Source: Mycolicibacterium brisbanense
GTDB lineage: Bacteria > Actinomycetota > Actinomycetes > Mycobacteriales > Mycobacteriaceae
Length of the DNA: 64,000 nucleotides
Direction: 5' to 3'
Assembly: GCF_001570425.1 (NCBI RefSeq)
Contig: NZ_BCSX01000039.1
Coordinates: 248,001 to 312,000 of the forward strand
Both the position numbers and the translations under genes were made by a program. This document shows, in pieces, positions 24,479 through 33,579 of this stretch; positions within the stretch are counted from its first letter, which is position 1; each line of letters begins with the position of its first letter. Under the pieces are notes generated by a model, which was not told the DNA's origin, searched no databases, and saw only the letters and a list, made by a program, of their open reading frames with translations.

Positions 24479-24611
24479 GATCCCTTTCGGGTCAGTGTTC
24501 GTGCGGGCGACCAGGTCGAATGTCTCGTGCTTGGGCGGATGGATGGGGTCAGCCTACGCGGGCAGTGAACACCCCAGGAAGTTGTCGGAGGTCAGTCCTA
24601 CCCTGGTGAAC

Positions 24612-26771
24612 ATGGCCTTCGCGACCGAACATCCCGTGCTTGCGTACTCGGAGTATCGCGCTGTCGACGAAGTGGTCCGCACCGGCGGCCGGTTCGAGGT
24701 GGTCAGCGAGTACGAGCCGGCCGGCGACCAGCCCGCCGCCATCGACGAGCTGCAACGACGCATCGAAGCGGGCGAACGCGATGTGGTGCTGCTCGGTGCC
24801 ACCGGTACGGGCAAGTCGGCGACCACTGCGTGGCTCATCGAGCGGCTGCAACGGCCCACCTTGGTGATGGCGCCGAACAAGACGCTCGCCGCGCAGCTGG
24901 CCAACGAACTTCGGGAGATGCTGCCGCACAACGCGGTCGAGTACTTCGTGTCGTATTACGACTACTACCAACCCGAGGCGTACATCGCGCAGACCGACAC
25001 GTACATCGAGAAGGACAGCTCGATCAACGACGATGTCGAGCGCCTGCGGCACTCGGCGACCTCCAGTCTGCTCTCGCGGCGCGACGTCGTCGTGGTCGCC
25101 TCGGTGTCCTGCATCTACGGCCTCGGTACCCCGCAGTCCTACCTCGACCGCTCGGTGGAGCTGAACGTTGGCGAAGAGGTGCCCCGCGACGGTCTGCTGC
25201 GACTGCTGGTGGATGTCCAGTACAACCGCAACGACATGGCGTTCACCCGCGGGACGTTCCGGGTGCGTGGCGACACCGTCGAGATCATCCCGTCGTACGA
25301 AGAGTTGGCGGTCCGCATCGAGTTCTTCGGCGACGAGATCGAGGCGCTCTACTACCTGCACCCGCTGACCGGTGACATCGTCCGCCAGGTGGATTCCCTG
25401 CGGATCTTCCCGGCCACCCACTACGTCGCCGGTCCCGAGCGTATGGCTCGCGCCATCGCGACCATCGAGGAGGAGCTGGAGGAGCGGCTGGCCGAACTTG
25501 AGCGGCAGGGCAAGCTGCTGGAGGCGCAGCGGCTGCGGATGCGCACCAACTACGACGTCGAGATGATGAAGCAGGTCGGCTTCTGCTCGGGTATCGAGAA
25601 CTACTCGCGCCACATCGACGGCCGCCCGGCGGGTTCCGCGCCGGCGACGCTGCTCGACTACTTCCCCGAGGATTTCCTGCTGGTCATCGACGAGTCCCAC
25701 GTGACCGTCCCGCAGATCGGCGGCATGTACGAGGGCGACATGTCGCGCAAGCGCAACCTGGTCGACTTCGGCTTCCGGCTCCCGTCCGCGGTGGACAACC
25801 GTCCGTTGACCTGGGAGGAGTTCGCCAGCCGGATCGGTCAGACCGTCTACCTGTCGGCCACCCCCGGCCCGTACGAGATCGGCCAGGCCGGCGGCGAGTT
25901 CGTCGAACAGGTCATCCGCCCGACCGGGTTGGTGGATCCCAAGGTGATCGTCAAGCCCACCAAGGGGCAGATCGACGACCTGATCGGCGAGATCCGCGTT
26001 CGCACCGAACGCGACGAGCGTGTGCTGGTGACCACCCTGACCAAGAAGATGGCCGAGGATCTCACCGACTATCTGCTGGAACTCGGCATCCGGGTGCGCT
26101 ACCTGCACTCCGAGGTCGACACCCTGCGTCGCGTCGAGCTGCTGCGCCAACTGCGGTTGGGCGAATACGACGTGCTGGTCGGCATCAACCTGCTCCGCGA
26201 GGGTCTCGACCTTCCCGAGGTCTCGCTGGTGTCGATTCTCGACGCCGACAAGGAAGGGTTCCTGCGGTCGACCCGCAGCCTGATCCAGACCATCGGCCGC
26301 GCGGCGCGCAACGTGTCCGGTGAGGTGCACATGTACGCCGACAAGATCACGGACTCGATGCGTGAGGCCATCGACGAGACCGAGCGGCGCCGGGCCAAGC
26401 AGATCGCCTACAACGAGACCAACGGCATCGATCCGAAGCCGTTGCGCAAGAAGATCGCCGACATCCTCGACCAGGTGTACCGCGAGGCGGACGACACCGA
26501 GGCGGTCGAGGTCGGCGGTTCCGGGCGCAACGCGTCTCGCGGACGCCGCGCGCAAGGCGCGCCCGGCCGGGCGGTCAGCGCGGGCATCGTCGAGGGCCGC
26601 GACACGTCGAACATGCCGCGGGCCGAACTGGCGGATCTCATCAAGGATCTGACCGAGCAGATGATGACTGCCGCGCGCGATCTGCAGTTCGAACTGGCCG
26701 CGCGCATCCGCGACGAGGTCGCCGATCTGAAAAAGGAGTTGCGGGGTATGGATGCAGCCGGGCTTAAATAG
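24612..26771 (+). CDS. uvrB: Excinuclease ABC subunit B
   Basis: DNA-damage-verifying helicase-like subunit of nucleotide excision repair, 719 aa. It has Walker A GATGTGKSA, the beta-hairpin YYDYYQPEAYI, the DEAD-like VIDESHV, helicase motif V/VI (NLLREGLDLPE, QTIGRAARN) and a C-terminal UVR motif (LIKDLTEQMMTAARDLQFELAARIRDE). The start was set at MAFATEHPV. An N-terminal ~17 residues precede the point where M. tuberculosis UvrB begins. uvrA lies 9 kb downstream on the same strand. Confidence 0.97.
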   Translation: MAFATEHPVLAYSEYRAVDEVVRTGGRFEVVSEYEPAGDQPAAIDELQRRIEAGERDVVLLGATGTGKSATTAWLIERLQRPTLVMAPNKTLAAQLANELREMLPHNAVEYFVSYYDYYQPEAYIAQTDTYIEKDSSINDDVERLRHSATSSLLSRRDVVVVASVSCIYGLGTPQSYLDRSVELNVGEEVPRDGLLRLLVDVQYNRNDMAFTRGTFRVRGDTVEIIPSYEELAVRIEFFGDEIEALYYLHPLTGDIVRQVDSLRIFPATHYVAGPERMARAIATIEEELEERLAELERQGKLLEAQRLRMRTNYDVEMMKQVGFCSGIENYSRHIDGRPAGSAPATLLDYFPEDFLLVIDESHVTVPQIGGMYEGDMSRKRNLVDFGFRLPSAVDNRPLTWEEFASRIGQTVYLSATPGPYEIGQAGGEFVEQVIRPTGLVDPKVIVKPTKGQIDDLIGEIRVRTERDERVLVTTLTKKMAEDLTDYLLELGIRVRYLHSEVDTLRRVELLRQLRLGEYDVLVGINLLREGLDLPEVSLVSILDADKEGFLRSTRSLIQTIGRAARNVSGEVHMYADKITDSMREAIDETERRRAKQIAYNETNGIDPKPLRKKIADILDQVYREADDTEAVEVGGSGRNASRGRRAQGAPGRAVSAGIVEGRDTSNMPRAELADLIKDLTEQMMTAARDLQFELAARIRDEVADLKKELRGMDAAGLK

Positions 26772-26777
26772 GCCCCC

Positions 26778-27689
26778 GTGTCCATCCTGTCCAAGCCCTT
26801 GGTGGCCGATGCTCTTGCGCGCCTGTTCTCGTCGACCGTCAACCCGGCACCCAAGCCCGGTGTCCGGTTCCCCGAAATCCCCGGTGACACAACCACGGTG
26901 GTGATTCCCACCCGGTACGGCGACACCTCGGCCACCGTCTACCGGCCGAAGGCCGGCGGTGTCGAACCCGCGGTGTACGTCAACGTGCACGGTGGCGGAT
27001 TCGTCGTAGGGCACCGCGACCAGGACGACCCGTGGTGCCGCTACCTCGCCGCGCACGCGAACGTTGTTGTCGTCAACACCGATTACGTGCTCGCCCCGCG
27101 ACACCGTTTCCCGGCGCCGGTCGAGCAGATCTATGACGTCCTTGTCTGGGCGTCGGCCCCCGAGCGGGAGTGGGACGGCACCCGGCTGTGCGTCGGCGGG
27201 CAGAGCGCCGGAGGCAGCCTGTCCGCGGCGGCGGCGCGGCTGGCCCTGGAGCGTGGCGGCCCGGCGATCGCCCTGCAGGTGCTGCACTATCCGCCGCTGG
27301 ATCTGGTGACCGCGACCCGGGACAAGAGTTCGCCGCTGGGCGCCAAGGCCGTCATGCGGCCGTGGATGGGTGAAGTGTTCGACACCGCCTACATCCCCGA
27401 TCCCGCCCAACGTGCCGACCGGCTGGTCTCCCCGGCCTACGGTGACAACGCCGACGGCATCGACGGCATCGCCCCCGCACTCGTGGTCACCGCCGAGTAC
27501 GACCGGCTGCGGGCCGAGGCGTGGCGATACGCCCAGAAGCTGGATGCTGTCGGGGCCCTGGCCGAGTATCACGAAGTTCGCGGTGTCGACCACGGCTACA
27601 ACATCATGAGCAACGCGGGCGACGTCACCCGGCAGGTGTATGACTTGATCGCCGGGCACGTCAGCCGGGCGACCACGGGACCGAAATGA
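26778..27689 (+). CDS. Alpha/beta hydrolase of the hormone-sensitive-lipase family
   Basis: A 303-aa esterase/lipase with the HSL oxyanion-hole motif NVHGGGFVVG (~residue 76), the nucleophile elbow GGQSAGGS (Ser ~142), a probable Asp in VVTAEYDRL and the His in GVDHGYN. Family members hydrolyse short- to medium-chain acyl esters. It starts with GTG only 6 bp after the uvrB stop, so it is probably read from the uvrB transcript, though functionally unrelated. It is not in the M. tuberculosis block at this place as far as I recall. Confidence 0.88.
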   Translation: MSILSKPLVADALARLFSSTVNPAPKPGVRFPEIPGDTTTVVIPTRYGDTSATVYRPKAGGVEPAVYVNVHGGGFVVGHRDQDDPWCRYLAAHANVVVVNTDYVLAPRHRFPAPVEQIYDVLVWASAPEREWDGTRLCVGGQSAGGSLSAAAARLALERGGPAIALQVLHYPPLDLVTATRDKSSPLGAKAVMRPWMGEVFDTAYIPDPAQRADRLVSPAYGDNADGIDGIAPALVVTAEYDRLRAEAWRYAQKLDAVGALAEYHEVRGVDHGYNIMSNAGDVTRQVYDLIAGHVSRATTGPK

Positions 27690-27734
27690 GCCGACCTTGA
27701 CCTCAATGGCGGTTGAGCTCCTAACGTCACTGCC

Positions 27735-29129
27735 GTGACCGAGACCGTGACGGCCGAAGCCGAAGGCACCTGGCGGCAGCTTCTGGGGGCCAGACACCTT
27801 GGTGCGTCGACCGTGCTGGCCGGTGGCGTGCTGCTGTACGCGACCAACGAATTCATCACCATCAGCCTGCTGCCCAGCGCCGTCACCGACATCGGTGGCC
27901 ACCGCTTGTACGCGTGGGTGACCACGGTGTACCTGGTGGCATCGGTGGTCGCGGCGACGACGGTGCACTCGGTGCTGATGCGGATGGGCCCGCGTCGGGC
28001 GTACCTGCTGGGTCTCGGGGTGTTCTGCGCGGGCAGCCTGGGTTGTGCCCTGGCGCCCAGCATGCCGCTGCTGCTCGCGAGCCGCACCGTGCAGGGTTTC
28101 GCGGGCGGCTTGCTGGCCGGACTTGGCTATGCCGTCATCAACACGGCGCTGCCGAAGAGCTTGTGGACCAAGGCTTCCGCACTGGTTTCGGCGATGTGGG
28201 GCGTCGGCACGGTGATCGGCCCCGCCGCGGGCGGATTGTTCGCGCAGTGGGGCCTGTGGCGGTGGGCGTTCGGGGTGCTCGCGGCGTTGACGTCGGCGAT
28301 GGCGGTGCTGGTGCCGTTCGCACTGCCCGGTCGTGACCGGGCCGAATCGCGACCACCGGTGCCGGGTATCCCGGTGTGGTCGCTCGTGCTGCTGGGTGCG
28401 GCGGCGATGGCGGTCAGTGTGGCCGGTGTTCCGCATGACCCGCGGGCCACCGTGGCGATGTTGGTGATCGGTCTCGCCCTGGTCGGCTGCTTCCTGGTGG
28501 CCGATCGGCGGGCGTCGTCGAGTGTGTTGCCGCCCAGCGCTTTCGGGCCCGGCCCGCTCAAATGGATTTACCTGACCCTTGGCGTGCTGATGGCCGCCAC
28601 CATGGTCGACACCTATGTGCCGTTGTTCGCCCAGCGGCTGGCTCACCTCACGCCGGTCGTGGCGGGTTTTTTCGGCGCGGTGCTCTCGGTCGGCTGGACC
28701 GTCGGTGAACTCGTCAGCGCGTCCGTCCGCAACGAGCGGGTGTTGGTGCGGACGGTCGCATTGGCACCTCTGGTGGTGGCGGTGGGCCTGGCGTCGGCCG
28801 CAGCGCTGGTCCGCGCCGGGATGGCGCCCGGGCTGGTGGCGGGCTGGGCGGTCGCTCTGCTGGTCGGTGGCATCGGCATCGGTAGTGCGTGGCCCCATTT
28901 GTCGGCCTGGGCGATGAGCAGTGTGGACGATCCGGCGGAGGGGCCGGCCGCCGCGGCGGCCATCAACACCGTGCAGCTGATCTGCGGCGCGTTCGGCGCC
29001 GGGCTCACCGGCGTCGTGGTCAACCTGGCCGACGGCAGCGACGTGTTGGCAGCGAGGTGCCTGTTCATCAGTCTCGCCGTGCTGGCCGCGACGGGTGCGG
29101 TGGCGTCGGTGCGCGCCGGGCGCCGCTGA
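27735..29129 (+). CDS. MFS drug-efflux-type transporter
   Basis: A 464-aa integral membrane protein with about 14 hydrophobic segments. The N-terminal half has the loop MRMGPRRAYLLG (motif A-like) and the proline/glycine-rich motif C region WGVGTVIGPAAGGLF, as in the DHA2/Jefferson-type efflux pumps. It corresponds to Rv1634, reported as a possible drug efflux protein. Exported compounds are unknown. It lies 45 bp downstream of the esterase gene and convergent with the MgtC-like gene (3 bp gap). Confidence 0.87.
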   Translation: MTETVTAEAEGTWRQLLGARHLGASTVLAGGVLLYATNEFITISLLPSAVTDIGGHRLYAWVTTVYLVASVVAATTVHSVLMRMGPRRAYLLGLGVFCAGSLGCALAPSMPLLLASRTVQGFAGGLLAGLGYAVINTALPKSLWTKASALVSAMWGVGTVIGPAAGGLFAQWGLWRWAFGVLAALTSAMAVLVPFALPGRDRAESRPPVPGIPVWSLVLLGAAAMAVSVAGVPHDPRATVAMLVIGLALVGCFLVADRRASSSVLPPSAFGPGPLKWIYLTLGVLMAATMVDTYVPLFAQRLAHLTPVVAGFFGAVLSVGWTVGELVSASVRNERVLVRTVALAPLVVAVGLASAAALVRAGMAPGLVAGWAVALLVGGIGIGSAWPHLSAWAMSSVDDPAEGPAAAAAINTVQLICGAFGAGLTGVVVNLADGSDVLAARCLFISLAVLAATGAVASVRAGRR

Positions 29130-29132
29130 CCC

Positions 29133-29864
29133 CTATTCGGCGTCGGTGTCGAGCTGGTGGATGGCGGTGACCCCGTCGATGCCGGCCAGCACGGTCGGCG
29201 CTGCGAGGATCCCGCTGCCCGACAGGGTGAGCATCACGCCGAACTGACCGGTTGCGCTCGGCGCACCCTGCGGGGCGTCGGCGGCCAGCTCTGTCAGCTG
29301 CCATTGCCTGCGCTCGCAAACTTGGAGCAGTTCGTGCATGACGCCGCGGCCGTCGGCGTAGGTGACGTGCATGCGGATCGATCCGCCCAGGCGCGCCGTG
29401 AGCCGTCTGACCACGGGCATGAAGCCCAGCACGATCAAGAAGTGCATCGCCGTCACCGTGCAGGCGAGCAGGAAAAGCCCGGCGCCCGCGGCCATTCCGA
29501 TCGCCGCGGACTCCCAGACCGCCGCGGCGGTGGTCAGGCCGTGGACCGAGCCGCGTCGGACGATGATGATGCCGGCACCGAGAAAGCCTATGCCTGAGAC
29601 GATCTGGGCGGCGACCCGCGACGGGTCGACCTCGACCAGACCCGTGGCCAGCACGTCGCTGAAGCCGTACTTGCTGACCAGCAGGATCAGCGCGGCCGCG
29701 GTGCCGACGATGGTCTGGGTGCGCAGGCCCGCGGCTTTGCCCTGGACTTCGCGTTCCAACCCGATCAACGCCGTCAGGCCGAACGCGACGAACAGTTCGG
29801 CGATCTGACGGGAACCTTGCCCCGCGCCACCGAAGAACGCCGGGTCGGCCAGCCAGAGATCCAT
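29133..29864 (-). CDS. MgtC/SapB-family membrane protein
   Basis: A 243-aa membrane protein. Helices 1-5 contain the MgtC signature ALIGLEREVQGKAAGLRTQTIVG and GIGFLGAGIIIVRRGSVHGLTTAAAVW, followed by a soluble ~85-residue ACT-like C-terminal domain (IRMHVTYADGRGVMHELLQVC). Family members support growth at low Mg2+ and, in pathogens, survival in macrophages, in part by inhibiting the F1Fo ATPase. The start was chosen at MDLWLADPAFFG; upstream in-frame codons run through the divergent DUF899 promoter. Confidence 0.88.
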   Translation of the reverse strand: MDLWLADPAFFGGAGQGSRQIAELFVAFGLTALIGLEREVQGKAAGLRTQTIVGTAAALILLVSKYGFSDVLATGLVEVDPSRVAAQIVSGIGFLGAGIIIVRRGSVHGLTTAAAVWESAAIGMAAGAGLFLLACTVTAMHFLIVLGFMPVVRRLTARLGGSIRMHVTYADGRGVMHELLQVCERRQWQLTELAADAPQGAPSATGQFGVMLTLSGSGILAAPTVLAGIDGVTAIHQLDTDAE

Positions 29865-29952
29865 GTCGAACAAGTTAGCGTGCGCACGATGACTTTTGGC
29901 CGCAGCTGAGGTCTGTTTTCGCATAGGCCGAAAACCGACGAGGAGCGAATTC

Positions 29953-30720
29953 ATGTCTGCACAACCCGTTGCCTATCCCGACGTCGCCACTCGCGAGGAG
30001 TGGCTCCAGGCCCGCACCAAGCTGCTGGCCCGAGAACGCGAGGTGACCCATCTGCGCGATGCGGTCAACGCCGAACGCCGTCGGCTGCCGATGGTGCAGG
30101 TCACCAAGGACTATGTGTTCGACGGTCCCGACGGCGAAGTCACGCTGCTGGACATGTTCGAGGGGCGCAGCCAGCTCTACATCCATCACTTCATGTGGAT
30201 CGACGCGCTCGACGCCGGCTGCCCGAGTTGCACCGCGGCGGCGGACCTCACGTTCACCGAGGGCGACCGGAAACTGTTGCACAGCAAGGATGTAACGTTC
30301 GCGTGCGTGTCGCGGGCGCCGTACGCGAGCATCGCCGCCTACCGAGATCAACATGGCTGGACATTCCCGTGGTACTCGTCGCGCGACGGTGATTTCACCT
30401 ACGACTATCACGTGACGCTCGACCCGGCGCGAGCGCCGATCGAGTACAACTACAAGTCGCTCGACGAGTTGCACGCCGACGGCTGGTCGGATGCCGACCT
30501 GCGCGGTGACTGGCCCGGTGCGAGCGTCTTCCTGCGCCGCGGGGACGACGTGTTTCATACGTACTCGGCGTATGCCCGCGGTCTTGATCATTCCGCGGTG
30601 GGCTATCCGTTCCTGGATCTGACGCCGTACGGCCGCCAGGAGCCGTGGGAGGACTCGCCGGCCGGCTGGCCCCAGGGCGGTCCGGCGGTGGGCAGGCCGG
30701 TAGGGGCGGACGAGGGTTAG
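29953..30720 (+). CDS. DUF899 family (thioredoxin-fold) protein
   Basis: A 255-aa cytosolic protein. DUF899 proteins have a thioredoxin-like fold; visible marks are LLAREREVTHLRDAVNAERRRLP, the stretch DMFEGRSQLYIHHFMW and the CxxC-like AGCPSCTAAADL (~residues 92-96), followed by DEL and FHTYSAYARGLD. The reaction is unknown; a redox role is inferred from the fold and CPSC. The start has a strong GAGGAG Shine-Dalgarno 8 bp upstream. A single-gene unit before tRNA-Cys. Confidence 0.85.
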   Translation: MSAQPVAYPDVATREEWLQARTKLLAREREVTHLRDAVNAERRRLPMVQVTKDYVFDGPDGEVTLLDMFEGRSQLYIHHFMWIDALDAGCPSCTAAADLTFTEGDRKLLHSKDVTFACVSRAPYASIAAYRDQHGWTFPWYSSRDGDFTYDYHVTLDPARAPIEYNYKSLDELHADGWSDADLRGDWPGASVFLRRGDDVFHTYSAYARGLDHSAVGYPFLDLTPYGRQEPWEDSPAGWPQGGPAVGRPVGADEG

Positions 30721-30780
30721 CGATCATCAAGATCGAAACCGTGGGCACGCGGGGCCGCGGCTGGCACTGTGATGGGCAGT

Positions 30781-30851
30781 GCGGGTGTGGCTGAGTGGCT
30801 AGGCACCGGCCTGCAAAGCCGTTTACACGGGTTCGAATCCCGTCACTCGCT
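30781..30851 (+). tRNA. tRNA-Cys (GCA anticodon)
   Basis: Cloverleaf folded by hand. The acceptor stem is GCGGGTG with CACTCGC (one G-U pair), followed by discriminator U73 as in Cys tRNAs. The anticodon loop CTGCAAA sits on a CCGGC/GCCG-type stem, and the T arm is CGGGT-TCGAATC-CCG. No CCA is encoded (CGC follows). Confidence 0.93.
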
Positions 30852-30867
30852 CGCATGCGTCGGGGGA

Positions 30868-30909
30868 GGCCGGACGCTATCTCGGCGGTTGTCGAGATAG
30901 CGTCCGGCC
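30868..30909 (+). terminator. Terminator hairpin after tRNA-Cys
   Basis: A 17-bp perfect stem (GGCCGGACGCTATCTCG at 30868-30884 with its complement at 30893-30909) and an 8-nt loop, 16 nt after the tRNA. There is no U tail, as for many mycobacterial terminators. Confidence 0.85.
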
Positions 30910-30995
30910 GCCCTGACCGGGACTGTGACGCGTAACCGGGTGGGTCTCGGTATGGGTTCTACTACCCTTTCGAGTCACGGCTAGGGTCGCGTGGT

Positions 30996-33572
30996 GTGAC
31001 GAGATCGTTGGAGCGGCCGTGGGATCAGCGGTCGGTGGACATACCGGCCGATGTCCGGGTGCGCGGCGCCCGCGAGCACAACCTCAAGAACGTCGACGTC
31101 GATGTTCCGCGGGACGCGCTGGTGGTGTTCACCGGTGTGTCGGGGTCGGGTAAGTCATCACTGGCGTTCGGCACGTTGTTCGCCGAATCGCAGCGCCGCT
31201 ATCTGGAATCGGTGGCACCGTACGCGCGTCGGCTGATCGATCAGGTCGGTGTTCCCGACGTCGACTCCATCGAGGGGATGCCGCCCGCGGTGGCCCTGCA
31301 GCAGCACCGGGGCGCGGGCAGCGCCCGGTCGTCGGTGGGCAGCGTGACCACGCTGTCGAGCCTGGTGCGGATGCTCTATTCGCGGGCTGGCCACTATCCG
31401 GCGGACCAACCCATGCTGTTCGCCGAGGATTTTTCGCCGAACACCGTGCCGGGCGCGTGCCCGACGTGCCACGGCATCGGTCGGGTGTACGAGGTGCCCG
31501 AGGAACTCATGGTCCCGGATCCGTCGCTGACGATCCGCGACCGGGCCATCGCCGCGTGGCCCGCGGCGTGGCACGGGCAGAATCTGCGCGACATCTTGGT
31601 GTCTCTGGGCTACGACGTCGATACGCCGTGGAAGGACCTGCCGAAGAAAGACCGGGACTGGATCCTCTACACCGACGAACGCCCGACGGCGCCCGTGTAT
31701 GCGGGGTTCACCCCGGCGCAGACGCGTCGGGCCGTGGCCATGGAGATGGAGCCCAGCTACCAGGGCACGTTCACCGGCGCGCGGCGCTACGTCCTGGACA
31801 CCTTTGCCAACACCAAGAGCGCGCAGATGAAGAAGCGCGTTTCCCAGTTCGTGCGCGGCGCGGTGTGCTCGACGTGTCACGGCAAGCTGATCAAGCCCGA
31901 GGCACTGTCGGTCACTTTCGAGGGATTCGATATCGCCGAGCTGTCCGGCCTGACCCTGAATCGGCTCGCCGAGCTGTTGGAGCCCGTGGCCGCCGGCACG
32001 CCGACCCATCCCGCGGATTCCGAGATCTCCGTCGAAAAGCGTGCTGCCGCTGGGCGTCTGGCGGCTGAGATCCTCGAGCGTCTGCATCCCATCATGGATC
32101 TGGGTCTGGGCTACCTGTCGCTGGACCGCAGCACTCCGACGCTGTCGTCGGGTGAATTGCAGCGGTTGCGCCTGGCGACGCAGCTGTCGTCGCAGCTGTT
32201 CGGGGTGGTGTATGTGCTCGATGAGCCGTCGGCCGGGCTGCATCCGCGCGACCGGGACGCGCTGCTGGGCATTCTGCAGGGATTGAAGGGACGCGGTAAC
32301 AGCGTCTTCCTCGTCGAGCACTCGCTCGACATCATCGGCGCCGCCGACTGGTTGGTGGATATCGGCCCGGGCGCGGGTGAGAGAGGTGGTCAGATCCTGT
32401 ACAGCGGGCCGCCCGCCGGCCTCGCTGACGTGGATGAATCATCCACGCGCCGTTATCTTTTCGGTCTGACTAAACCGGTAGAGCGGACCCCGCGCGAGCC
32501 GGGTGGCTGGCTCAGGTTGGAACACGTGAGCCGCAACAACCTTCATGACGTATCGGTGTCGTTCCCCCTGAAATGTCTGACTGCGGTCACCGGCATCTCA
32601 GGTGCCGGAAAATCGAGTCTCGTGAGTCAGGCGCTGCCGACGCTGGTCGCCGAGCACCTGGGCGCCCCGGTGAGCGGCGCAACCGACGACACGTCCGATG
32701 AGGACGATCTGCTGCTGGCAGGCGAATCCGCACCGGTCCACGGCGAGATCGTCGGTGATATCGGTGGCTTGCGGCGGGTAGTGTGCATAGACCAGAAGCC
32801 CATCGGCCGCACCCCGCGGTCGAACGTCGCCACCTACACCGGGATGTTCGACCACATCCGTCGTCGTTTCGCCGAGACGCCGGAAGCGCGCAGCCGCGGT
32901 TACAAGGCCGGGCGGTTCTCGTTCAACGTCGCGTCGGGGCGATGCCCTACCTGTGAGGGTGAAGGGTGGGTGATGGTCGAGTTGCTGTTCCTGCCCAGCG
33001 TCTACACCCCGTGCTCGGACTGCGACGGAACTCGCTACAAGGCAAGCACATTGGAGATCACCTGGCGTGATCGCAACATCGCCGAGATCCTGCAGATGGG
33101 TGTCGAGCAGGCCCGCGACTTCTTCGAGGGGGAAGCGGAGATACTGCGCTCGCTGACGGTGCTGTGCGATGTCGGGCTGGGCTACCTGCGGCTGGGGCAA
33201 CCCGCGACCGAGTTGTCCGGCGGCGAAGCCCAACGCGTCAAGCTCGCCACCGAGTTGCAACGAGCCCACCGCGGAGACGCTCTCTACCTGCTCGACGAGC
33301 CGTCGGCCGGGTTGCACCCCGCCGATACCGACCGGCTGATGGTGCACTTGCAGAAGCTGGTGGACGCGGGAAACACCGTGGTGGTCGTCGAACTGGACAT
33401 GCGGGTCGTCGCGCAGGCGGACTACGTCATCGACCTCGGACCGGGTGCCGGAGGAGACGGTGGCCGCATCGTCGCGACCGGCACACCGGCGCAGGCGGCG
33501 ACGCGCGCCGACAGCGTCAGCGCCCCTTACCTGGCCGACGCCCTGAAGCTCGCGGCGAGCCATACCGAATAA
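30996..33572 (+). CDS. Class II UvrA-like ATPase (UvrA2)
   Basis: An 858-aa paralogue of UvrA with two ABC ATPase modules: Walker A GVSGSGKSS (~residue 50) and GISGAGKSS (~535), signatures LSSGELQR and LSGGEAQR, and zinc-finger cysteines CPTCHG/CSTCHG and CPTCEG/CSDCDG. Compared with UvrA 5 kb downstream, the segment from LYSRAG to CPTCHGIG is only ~30 residues. The first zinc module and the UvrB-binding domain (~150 residues) are therefore missing, which defines class II UvrA. Such proteins are linked to damage tolerance or antibiotic self-resistance (DrrC type) rather than UvrB loading. The first ABC signature has Ser for Gly (LSSGE). Confidence 0.9.
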   Translation: MTRSLERPWDQRSVDIPADVRVRGAREHNLKNVDVDVPRDALVVFTGVSGSGKSSLAFGTLFAESQRRYLESVAPYARRLIDQVGVPDVDSIEGMPPAVALQQHRGAGSARSSVGSVTTLSSLVRMLYSRAGHYPADQPMLFAEDFSPNTVPGACPTCHGIGRVYEVPEELMVPDPSLTIRDRAIAAWPAAWHGQNLRDILVSLGYDVDTPWKDLPKKDRDWILYTDERPTAPVYAGFTPAQTRRAVAMEMEPSYQGTFTGARRYVLDTFANTKSAQMKKRVSQFVRGAVCSTCHGKLIKPEALSVTFEGFDIAELSGLTLNRLAELLEPVAAGTPTHPADSEISVEKRAAAGRLAAEILERLHPIMDLGLGYLSLDRSTPTLSSGELQRLRLATQLSSQLFGVVYVLDEPSAGLHPRDRDALLGILQGLKGRGNSVFLVEHSLDIIGAADWLVDIGPGAGERGGQILYSGPPAGLADVDESSTRRYLFGLTKPVERTPREPGGWLRLEHVSRNNLHDVSVSFPLKCLTAVTGISGAGKSSLVSQALPTLVAEHLGAPVSGATDDTSDEDDLLLAGESAPVHGEIVGDIGGLRRVVCIDQKPIGRTPRSNVATYTGMFDHIRRRFAETPEARSRGYKAGRFSFNVASGRCPTCEGEGWVMVELLFLPSVYTPCSDCDGTRYKASTLEITWRDRNIAEILQMGVEQARDFFEGEAEILRSLTVLCDVGLGYLRLGQPATELSGGEAQRVKLATELQRAHRGDALYLLDEPSAGLHPADTDRLMVHLQKLVDAGNTVVVVELDMRVVAQADYVIDLGPGAGGDGGRIVATGTPAQAATRADSVSAPYLADALKLAASHTE

Positions 33573-33579
33573 TGCGGCG

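Noticed and set aside
24549..28898. A 1449-codon open frame on the minus strand
   Set aside because: It is antisense to uvrB, the esterase and the MFS gene, is rich in His/Arg/Gln low-complexity sequence and has no motif. It is a shadow of high GC codon use.
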